Positions 9,161 to 19,074 of a stretch of DNA of 64,000 nt are shown one piece after another. Both the position numbers and the translations under genes were made by a program. Within the stretch, counting starts at the first letter, position 1; each line of letters begins with the position of its first letter. Location of the stretch: positions 566,208 to 630,207 of the forward strand of contig NZ_LMMR01000004.1 in assembly GCF_001422325.1 (NCBI RefSeq). The letters are read 5' to 3'. A model generated the notes under the pieces. It saw only the letters and a program-made list of their open reading frames with translations. It made no database searches and was not told where the DNA came from. This stretch comes from Leifsonia sp. Leaf264 (GTDB lineage Bacteria; Actinomycetota; Actinomycetes; Actinomycetales; Microbacteriaceae).

Positions 9161-9634
9161 GTGGCAGATTCCGTCGAGGTCCTCATCACTGCGTCCACCC
9201 TCCCGAGCTACTCCCACCCGGGTGACGCCGGGGCCGACCTGCACTCGGCCGAGGCACTCGTGCTCGAGCCCGGCGAACGGGCCACTGTGGGAACCGGTGT
9301 CGCGATAGCACTGCCCGACGGCTACGCCGCCTTCGTGGTTCCGCGCAGCGGCCTCGCGTCCAAGCACGGCATCACCATCGTCAATTCCCCCGGAACCGTC
9401 GATGCCGGCTACCGCGGTGAGATCAAGGTCGCGCTGCTCAACACGGACTCGTCGATGCCGTACTCTGTCGCAGTCGGCGATCGCATCGCCCAATTGATCA
9501 TCATGCCCGTCACCCGGGCCCGCTTCATCGAGGTCGAACGCCTCCCGGGAAGCGACCGGGGTGAGGGCGGATTCGGTTCCACGGGCACCGCTGCCCGCAC
9601 GGCTACCGACTCGACAGCAGGAGAGAACGCGTGA
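9161..9634 (+). CDS. dut: dUTP diphosphatase
   Basis: This 157-residue trimeric dUTPase hydrolyses dUTP to dUMP and pyrophosphate, keeping uracil out of DNA and supplying dUMP for thymidylate synthesis. All five motifs are visible: HPGDAGADLHSAE (I), PRSGLASKHGI (II), GTVDAGYRGEIKVALLN (III), GDRIAQLIIMP (IV) and the P-loop-like RGEGGFGSTG (V). The GTG start has no ribosome binding site but a -10 hexamer 6 nt upstream. The 3' end overlaps the DUF3710 gene by 4 bp (GTGA). Confidence 0.97.
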   Translation: MADSVEVLITASTLPSYSHPGDAGADLHSAEALVLEPGERATVGTGVAIALPDGYAAFVVPRSGLASKHGITIVNSPGTVDAGYRGEIKVALLNTDSSMPYSVAVGDRIAQLIIMPVTRARFIEVERLPGSDRGEGGFGSTGTAARTATDSTAGENA

Positions 9635-10257
9635 GCGACATCGAGACCATCGGCGAGTTCCCCGTCGACCAGCCCAAGTCGGCCCCCGAGGATCGCGCCG
9701 AGAACGGCCCGTTCGACGAGGTCGAGGCCAGCCCCGTGCGCCCGTACGTCGATCTCGGCGGAGTGAAGATCCTCCCGCGCGAGGGGTTGCACCTCCGACT
9801 GGAGATCGAGGAGGAGTCCAAGCGCGTCGTGGCGATCGGCCTCGACTACGCCAACTCGACGCTGCAGGTGCAGCCTTTCGCGGCCCCGCGCTCGAGTGGG
9901 CTCTGGCACGAGATCCGCGATCAGATCAGCGACCAGATCGCCAAGCAGGGCGGGACGACGACCCTCCGTGAAGGCCCGTTCGGCCCCGAGCTCCTGGCGC
10001 AGATCCCCGTCGCGTCGGCGACGGCCACCCCTGGAACCACCCGCCTGGCGCGCTTCATCGGCGTCGACGGACCGCGTTGGTTCCTGCGCGGCGTCATCGC
10101 CGGCGAGGGTGCCGTGAACGCCGATGCCGCCGCAGCCGTCGAGGACCTGTTCCGCAGCATCGTCGTCGTGCGCGGCACCACGCCGATGCCGCCTCGCGAC
10201 CTGATCCCGCTCCGCATGCCGACCAACCCGGCCGGAGACACCACCACCAGTGTCTGA
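9631..10257 (+). CDS. DUF3710 family protein
   Basis: This 208-residue soluble protein has an acidic N-terminus, then a core (PYVDLGGVKILPREGLHLRL, VQPFAAPRSSGLWHEIRDQI, GPRWFLRGVIAGEGAVNADA, VEDLFRSIVVVRG) that matches DUF3710, the gene normally downstream of dut in actinobacteria (Rv2696c-like). The GTG start overlaps the dut stop and its 3' end overlaps the next gene by 8 bp, so the three genes form a translationally coupled operon. Function unknown; the context suggests nucleotide or envelope housekeeping only weakly. Confidence 0.9.
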   Translation: MSDIETIGEFPVDQPKSAPEDRAENGPFDEVEASPVRPYVDLGGVKILPREGLHLRLEIEEESKRVVAIGLDYANSTLQVQPFAAPRSSGLWHEIRDQISDQIAKQGGTTTLREGPFGPELLAQIPVASATATPGTTRLARFIGVDGPRWFLRGVIAGEGAVNADAAAAVEDLFRSIVVVRGTTPMPPRDLIPLRMPTNPAGDTTTSV

Positions 10258-11059
10258 GTCGACGACGCCGGGCCCGGAGGACGCCACGCCGGCCGAATCC
10301 GTTCCCCGCGACGCGACGCCGACCGCCGCGTCCGGCGACCCGAAGCGTTCGCGCGCTGACGAGCCCGAGCTGGCCACGACCTTCGCCGCTCAGTTGGCCG
10401 GGGCCGCCGAGAAGGCGGGGCTCGGGCAGATCGCCCGCGACGAGACGCTCTCGAGCGGCGACATCCTGAAGGCGCTTGGCGGCATCCGGGGTCTCGCCGA
10501 GGCGATCCTTCCCGGGCTCGTCTTCCTCATCGTCTACACCTTCGCGAAGGACCTGGTCCTGGCCCTCGTGGCCTCGGTCGGCCTCGCCGCCGTGTTCACG
10601 GTCATCAGGCTGGCCACTCGCACTCCCGTCACCCAGGCCTTCGCCGGCCTCATCGCCGTGGCGGCATCCGCAGCGCTCGCACTCTGGACTGGACGCGGCC
10701 AGGACAACTTCGTGCTGGGGCTCATCACCAATGCCGCCTACGTCGTCGCTCTGCTCACCTCGTTGCTGGTGAAGTGGCCGCTGTTGGGTCTCGCCGTCGG
10801 CTTCCTGATGGGCGACGGGCTCGCGTGGAAGACCGACAAGCGCAAGTGCCGCGCGATGGTGCTCATCACGGCCTGCTGGCTCGCCCTCTTCGCTCTCCGG
10901 CTCATCGTGCAGCTCCCACTGTTCTTCGCGGGGAACGTCGAGGCGCTGGGCGTCACGAAGCTCCTCATGGGAGTGCCGCTCTACGCGATCCTGCTCGTGG
11001 TGTCGTGGCTCATCGTGCGCACCGTGTACCCGAAGGTCGACACGACGACGGCGCGCTGA
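10250..11059 (+). CDS. DUF3159 family membrane protein
   Basis: This 269-residue protein has a Pro/Thr/Ala-rich cytosolic N-terminus (about 65 residues) and five or six membrane helices to the C-terminus. The segment GDILKALGGIRGLAEAILPGLVFLIVYTF and the later WPLLGLAVGFLMGDGLAWKTDKRKCRAM are DUF3159 hallmarks. It is the third gene of the dut operon. Homologues occur in the same place in mycobacteria (Rv2693c-like). Function unknown. Confidence 0.88.
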   Translation: MSESTTPGPEDATPAESVPRDATPTAASGDPKRSRADEPELATTFAAQLAGAAEKAGLGQIARDETLSSGDILKALGGIRGLAEAILPGLVFLIVYTFAKDLVLALVASVGLAAVFTVIRLATRTPVTQAFAGLIAVAASAALALWTGRGQDNFVLGLITNAAYVVALLTSLLVKWPLLGLAVGFLMGDGLAWKTDKRKCRAMVLITACWLALFALRLIVQLPLFFAGNVEALGVTKLLMGVPLYAILLVVSWLIVRTVYPKVDTTTAR

Positions 11060-11083
11060 GCTCTCCGCATCCGGTGCTAGAGT

Positions 11084-11101
11084 TATCTTGATATCAAGAT
11101 A
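11084..11101. promoter_or_regulatory. Perfect 18-bp palindrome upstream of acnA
   Basis: TATCTTGATATCAAGATA is its own reverse complement and is AT-rich within a very GC-rich region. It lies 143 nt upstream of the acnA start and 24 nt after the DUF3159 stop. Its form is that of an operator for a dimeric winged-helix, MarR- or TetR-type regulator; I do not recognise the cognate protein. Confidence 0.6.
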
Positions 11102-11151
11102 GATTTCACACTCGGAGCGGCTCGGATGAGCACTGCCGCCGGGCTGCCCGC

Positions 11152-11170
11152 TTAGGTTAGCCTTGCTGGA
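11152..11170 (+). promoter_or_regulatory. IdeR/DtxR-like iron box before acnA
   Basis: TTAGGTTAGCCTTGCTGGA matches the iron-box consensus TTAGGTTAGSCTAACCTAA in 14 of 19 bases, including the first 12 contiguously. It lies 74 nt before the acnA start. Iron control of an Fe-S enzyme would be logical; binding is inference. Confidence 0.5.
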
Positions 11171-11244
11171 TCAGAGCACTACCCGGCCGCGAAGATGAAG
11201 TGTTGCCGGATTCACTCCGGGCGGACCACCTAAGGAGATGCGAC

Positions 11245-14058
<2,814 letters not shown>

Positions 14059-14078
14059 TCACGAAGGCACCGCCACAC

Positions 14079-14136
14079 CGAACTGCCCACTTCCGCCAGT
14101 CCGAGCGTCAGCTCACTGGCGGAAGTGGGCAGTTCG
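14079..14136. repeat. 22-bp perfect inverted repeat after acnA (terminator or REP-like element)
   Basis: The left arm 14079-14100 begins CGAACTGCCCACTTC and the right arm 14115-14136 ends GAAGTGGGCAGTTCG; all 22 positions pair. The 14-nt loop itself contains GAGC-GTCA-GCTC. It lies 21 nt after the acnA stop and before the convergent LysR-type gene, so it can act as a two-way terminator. Perfect pairing over 22 bp without a T-tract is more than a terminator needs and resembles a dispersed palindromic element. Confidence 0.8.
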
Positions 14137-14183
14137 CGTTCCGGCCCGAGCACGCAGGCGGCGACCTCGCGGCTCAGCGCGCT

Positions 14184-14531
14184 TCAGCGCGACTGGCGCT
14201 TCTTGTACGGTAGCGGTTCGCCCTTCACCCGAGGGGCGCGTCCGACACCCTTCGACGCCTTGGCCTTGCCGCCGGTCTTGGCCGGCGGCGGAGCGTTGGC
14301 GGCATCGAAGGCCGCGATCTCCTCGTTCGCCGTCGCCAGGAACAGCTCGCCGGCATCCGTCAGCGTCATCGGTCCATTGCCGCGCCGGATCAGCACGGCA
14401 CCGGCCACGGCCTCGAGCTGGTTCAGAGAACCGCTGAGGGTCGCATGCGAGACGCCGAGAGCGGATGCGGCACGCCCGAGGTCGAGCTCGTTCGCCAGGG
14501 CGACGTAGTGCCGGAGCATGGTGATGTCCAC
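14184..14531 (-). CDS. Short LysR-type HTH protein without effector domain
   Basis: This 115-residue protein has residues 1-65 as a LysR N-terminal winged HTH: MLRHYVALANELDLGRAASA, then LGVSHATLSGSLNQLEAVAG, then FLATANEEI. After that, instead of the approximately 200-residue inducer-binding domain, there is only a basic Lys/Arg/Pro tail (KTGGKAKASKGVGRAP, PYKKRQSR). The GTG start at 14531 is preceded by GAGAGG. No frameshifted remnant of an effector domain follows downstream (the palindrome comes next), so this looks like an intact short protein. It is convergent with acnA and divergent from dxs; the target is unknown. Confidence 0.75.
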   Translation of the reverse strand: MDITMLRHYVALANELDLGRAASALGVSHATLSGSLNQLEAVAGAVLIRRGNGPMTLTDAGELFLATANEEIAAFDAANAPPPAKTGGKAKASKGVGRAPRVKGEPLPYKKRQSR

Positions 14532-14696
14532 GGGGTGGCCTCTCGTTTCCGAGTCGCGCACTGCACGGCTCCTGTCCAGAGTACGGCGCTCGCGCCTCGC
14601 GCAAGCCCCACTGTCGTCACGGGGACGATCGGGTCCGACCGCGTAGACTCGATCGAAGCCACCGGGATGACCGGCGGCGAGTGAAAGGCGGTTCAG

Positions 14697-16640
14697 ATGA
14701 CCCTTCTGGAGACGATCAGAGGTCCCCGGGACCTCGACGCCCTCACGAAGGAGCAGCTGGAGCAGCTGGCCGTGGAGATCCGCGAGCACCTCGTGCTGAA
14801 CGTCGCGAAGACCGGCGGTCACCTGGGCCCGAACCTCGGCGTGGTCGAACTCACCCTCGCAATCCACAGCGTGTTCGACTCGCCCCGCGACTCGATCGTC
14901 TTCGACACCGGCCACCAGTCCTACGTGCACAAGATCCTCACCGGACGTCAGGACTTCTCCACGCTCCGCCAGACCGATGGCATGGCGGGTTACCCGCAGC
15001 GGTCGGAGTCGGAGCACGACATCGTCGAGAGCTCGCACGCGTCGAGCTCGCTGTCCTGGGCCGACGGCATCTCCCGGGCATTCTCGATGACGGGCCAGAC
15101 CGATCGCACGGTGGTGGCAGTCGTCGGAGACGGCGCCCTCACGGGCGGGATGACGTGGGAGGCCCTCAACAACATCAGCGACGACAACACCCGTCGCCTC
15201 GTCATCGTCGTCAACGACAACGGCCGCTCCTATGCGCCGACGATCGGCGGCATGGCGCGCTTCCTCAACACCGTGCGCACCCGGCGCAGCTATCGCAGCC
15301 TGTACCTGACCAGTCGCGAGGCCTTCGACAAGCTCGGGGCCCCGGGCCGGGCCGTGTACCGCGGATTCCGCGGCGGCCTGCACGGCTTCCTCGCCCGCTT
15401 CACCAACAACGAGGCGCTGTACTCGAACCTCGACATCAAGTACATCGGACCCGTGCACGGCCACGACATCCAGGCGCTGCGTGAGGCGCTCGAGCAGGCG
15501 AAGGGCTACGGCGCCCCCGTGATCGTGCACGCCATCACGGAGAAGGGACGCGGCTACGAGCCGGCACTGCGCGACGTCGCCGACCAGTTCCACGCCGTCG
15601 GGCAGATCGATCCCGAGACAGGGGAGTCGCTCGAACCCGGGGAAGCCGCCAGTTGGACGAGCGTCTTCGCCGACCGCCTGGTGCAGCTCGCCGAGCGCGA
15701 CGAGCGCATCGTGGGCATCACGGCGGCCATGCTGCGACCGACGGGTCTGCACAAGATGGCCGAGCGGTTCCCGGGCAGGGTGATCGACGTCGGCATCGCC
15801 GAGCAGCACGCGGCCACCTCGGCCGCCGGCCTCGCCTTCGGCGGTATGCACCCCGTCGTGGCCATCTACGCCACCTTCATCAACCGCGCGTTCGACCAGG
15901 TGCTCATGGACGTGGCCCTGCACAAGGCCGGCGTGACCTTCGTACTCGACCGTGCCGGCGTCACCGGCCCGGACGGCCCCAGCCACCACGGCGTCTGGGA
16001 CCTCGCCATCCTGCAGGTCGTGCCGGGTATCCGCCTCGCAGCTCCGCGAGACTCGCTGCGGCTCGAGGAGGAGCTGACCGAGGCTGTGGCCGTCGATGAC
16101 GCCCCCACGGTGCTGCGCTTCCCGAAGGGCAACGTCGGCGAACGCTTCGACGCGATCCGTCGCACGGATGATGGCGTCGACGTGCTCTACGAGGGCGCCG
16201 GTCACGACGTGCTGATCGTCACGGTGGGCCCGATGGCCGGGATCGGGCTCGAGGTCGCCGAGCGACTGGCAGCACAGGGCATCGATGCCACCGTCGTCGA
16301 CCCGCGCTGGGTCGTGCCGGTGCCGCGCAGCGTGGTGGAGATGTCGGCACAGCACCGCATCGTCGTCTGCATCGAGGACGGCATCCGTGTCGGCGGAATC
16401 GGAACCCGCATCCGCCAGGACCTGCGCGAGGCGGGCGTTGACACGGCCGTGACCGAGGTCGGGCTTCCCGACGAGTTCCTCGACCACGGCTCGCGCGCCG
16501 ACATCCTGGAGCGCACGGGCATGACACCCCAGCACATCGCCCACGACGTCGTCGGCATGGTGCTCGGCTCGAAACTGCCCCGTGCACGGGCCATCGACAC
16601 CGGATCCACTCCGATCACGGCCGGCTCCAGCGAACACTGA
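14697..16640 (+). CDS. dxs: 1-deoxy-D-xylulose-5-phosphate synthase
   Basis: This 647-residue, thiamine-diphosphate-dependent enzyme condenses pyruvate and glyceraldehyde 3-phosphate, the first step of the non-mevalonate isoprenoid pathway. Visible are GGHLGPNLGVVELT, the ThDP/Mg motif VVGDGALTGGMTWEALNN, the transketolase central domain (VGIAEQHAATSAAGLA, DRAGVTGPDGPSHHG) and the C-terminal transketolase domain (GIRVGGIGTRIRQ). A possible -10 TAGACT lies at 14644-14649 and AAGGCGG precedes the ATG. Length is standard. Transcribed alone or as the first gene before merR. Confidence 0.97.
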   Translation: MTLLETIRGPRDLDALTKEQLEQLAVEIREHLVLNVAKTGGHLGPNLGVVELTLAIHSVFDSPRDSIVFDTGHQSYVHKILTGRQDFSTLRQTDGMAGYPQRSESEHDIVESSHASSSLSWADGISRAFSMTGQTDRTVVAVVGDGALTGGMTWEALNNISDDNTRRLVIVVNDNGRSYAPTIGGMARFLNTVRTRRSYRSLYLTSREAFDKLGAPGRAVYRGFRGGLHGFLARFTNNEALYSNLDIKYIGPVHGHDIQALREALEQAKGYGAPVIVHAITEKGRGYEPALRDVADQFHAVGQIDPETGESLEPGEAASWTSVFADRLVQLAERDERIVGITAAMLRPTGLHKMAERFPGRVIDVGIAEQHAATSAAGLAFGGMHPVVAIYATFINRAFDQVLMDVALHKAGVTFVLDRAGVTGPDGPSHHGVWDLAILQVVPGIRLAAPRDSLRLEEELTEAVAVDDAPTVLRFPKGNVGERFDAIRRTDDGVDVLYEGAGHDVLIVTVGPMAGIGLEVAERLAAQGIDATVVDPRWVVPVPRSVVEMSAQHRIVVCIEDGIRVGGIGTRIRQDLREAGVDTAVTEVGLPDEFLDHGSRADILERTGMTPQHIAHDVVGMVLGSKLPRARAIDTGSTPITAGSSEH

Positions 16641-16657
16641 GTATCCGCCGGGCTCGT

Positions 16658-16688
16658 TTGACTTCGAGTGCGCTCGAAGTTCTATCGT
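16658..16688 (+). promoter_or_regulatory. MerR-type promoter and operator
   Basis: -35 TTGACT (16658-16663) and -10 TATCGT (16683-16688) are separated by 19 bp, the long spacing characteristic of MerR-regulated promoters. The spacer holds the perfect dyad ACTTCGAGTGCGCTCGAAGT (8-bp arms, 4-bp centre, 16661-16680). The ATG of merR lies 7 nt after the -10, so the mRNA is predicted leaderless. Confidence 0.8.
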
Positions 16689-16695
16689 GGGCCCT

Positions 16696-17075
16696 ATGGA
16701 GACACTCGAGCACACGTACTCGATCTCGGAAGCCGCTGAGCGCACGGGCCTGACCGCCCACACGCTCCGCTACTACGAGCGAACAGGCCTGATGCTGACG
16801 CCCGTGGACCGAGCGTCATCGACCCACCGTCGCTTCACCGAGCAGGACATCACCTGGGTGTCCTTCCTCACGAAGCTCCGGGCGACGTCGATGCCGATAG
16901 CCCGCATCCGGGATTACGTCGTCCTCGTGCGCGAGGGAGACGACTCGACGGCGGCACGCCTCGAGCTCCTGCTGCGCCACCGCATCACCGTGGTGGCCCA
17001 GCTCGCGGAGATGCAGCGGTCGCTGACCGCCATCGATGTGAAGATCGCCATCTATGAAGAGAAGGTCGCACACGC

Positions 17076-17079
<4 letters not shown>
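16696..17079 (+). CDS. MerR family transcriptional regulator
   Basis: This 127-residue protein has the N-terminal MerR winged HTH ([26 protein letters not shown]) with the RYYE motif, then the wing ([31 protein letters not shown]) and a C-terminal coiled-coil dimerisation helix. No Cys is present, so it is not a metal- or thiol-sensing MerR; it resembles members controlling neighbouring aldo-keto reductases. The ATG is placed at the leaderless start 7 nt after its -10. Its 3' end overlaps the reductase by 4 bp (ATGA), so the pair is an autoregulated operon. Confidence 0.93.
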
Positions 17080-18047
<968 letters not shown>

Positions 18048-18162
18048 CCGATCGACGCCATCTGTGTCGGCAGAGCGGTGCTGCGGCGCGTAACGTAGAG
18101 AGAGGTGGTTTCGAGGCGTTCGTCTCGAGTGGGCGGGTGCCACGCACGCGAGAGGTTTCGAC

Positions 18163-19005
18163 TTGGACGAGGAATGCATTCACGGATTCGGACGCGGCGA
18201 TTGCGCCGCGTGTTATCCGGCGGCTCCGGTGGTCGTCGCACCCCCGGTGCGAAAGGCCAGGACCGCTCCGAAGTCGTCGCTGCGTGAGCCCGTCGGCGGC
18301 AGCGGCACGGCGTCTGCGAAGTCGCTCCGGCGCCCGCCCGTCGACGTCGGGGACAGGCGCATCTACCACGTGACCCACGTGGCGAACCTCGCCGGCATCG
18401 TCGCGCAGGACATGCTGGTCCCGGATGCCGGAGACACTGCTGCCGAGACCGACGTGCAGGTGTTCTCGGCCGACGAGCGCGCCGCCCGTCGCGGCACGCC
18501 GGTGCCCGGACGCGACACCGTCGTGGCCGATCACGTGCCGTTCAGCCTCACGCCGAACTCCAGTGCGTGGGAGAGCATCCGTGCAGGCATCGACGACCCC
18601 CGCATCGATCCCGCTGCCGCTGCCGCTGCGGCCTCGGAGTTCGTCGTGCTCGTGAGCACCATTCGCGAGGCCCTCTCGGTGCAGGTCACTGATGACGGGA
18701 TCTCGTCGACCGGCATCGTCGTCACCGACGGCTACGCGCCGGGGCCGCTCACCCGCTTCGCCACCACGTCGGATGACGTGCAGCGCATGCTCGTGGCGCT
18801 CGGCGACGAGGATGAGCCCGATGCCCTGCTCCGGGCCGAACTCCTCGCTCCGGGCGTCTTCCCGCTGGCCAGCATCACGCTGATCGGCGTCGCGAACGAC
18901 AAGGTACGCGATGAGGTGCGCGGCATCCTGCATGCAGCGGCCCACAAGCCCAAGGTCGCCGTCTACCCGCCGTGGTTCCAGGCGGCAGACGAGGTGCGTT
19001 ACTAG
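18163..19005 (+). CDS. DarT-like (DUF4433) ADP-ribosyltransferase candidate, orphan
   Basis: This 280-residue protein has residues 5-17 carrying a Cys/His cluster CIHGFGRGDCAAC (Cys5, His7, Cys14, Cys17), possibly a zinc knuckle. A basic linker follows, then from about residue 66 a DUF4433/DarT-like domain: RRIYHVTHVANLAGIVAQDM (NAD-site His), VPFSLTPNSSAW (the counterpart of the VPFYF-PRSPMLY element) and LLRAELLAPGVFPL with Glu226 at the place of the catalytic Glu. DarT toxins ADP-ribosylate thymidine in single-stranded DNA and are normally paired with a DarG macrodomain antitoxin, but none is adjacent. The TTG start is preceded by AGAGG. It may be a diverged housekeeping relative. Confidence 0.65.
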   Translation: MDEECIHGFGRGDCAACYPAAPVVVAPPVRKARTAPKSSLREPVGGSGTASAKSLRRPPVDVGDRRIYHVTHVANLAGIVAQDMLVPDAGDTAAETDVQVFSADERAARRGTPVPGRDTVVADHVPFSLTPNSSAWESIRAGIDDPRIDPAAAAAAASEFVVLVSTIREALSVQVTDDGISSTGIVVTDGYAPGPLTRFATTSDDVQRMLVALGDEDEPDALLRAELLAPGVFPLASITLIGVANDKVRDEVRGILHAAAHKPKVAVYPPWFQAADEVRY

Positions 19006-19026
19006 CAGCACCGCGGCTAGAACGAG

Positions 19027-19058
19027 AAGAGGGGCGGATCGTGAGATCCGCCCCTCTT
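19027..19058. terminator. Bidirectional terminator between DarT-like gene and fadB
   Basis: AAGAGGGGCGGATC/GATCCGCCCCTCTT form a perfect 14-bp stem with a GTGA tetraloop. It is flanked by short A- and T-rich bases on both sides and sits between two convergent genes. Confidence 0.85.
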
Positions 19059-19074
19059 GTCATGCTGCCGGTCG

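Noticed and set aside
16661-16680. Reading the TTCGAG/CTCGAA dyad before merR as a LexA box
   Set aside because: The half-site spacing and bases differ from TCGAACNNNNGTTCGA, while the 19-bp promoter spacer and the adjacent merR gene explain the dyad.
14532-16763. Long N-terminal extension of the LysR-like protein opposite dxs
   Set aside because: The extension is antisense to dxs; a GTG with a ribosome binding site at 14531 gives a protein that begins exactly at the LysR domain.
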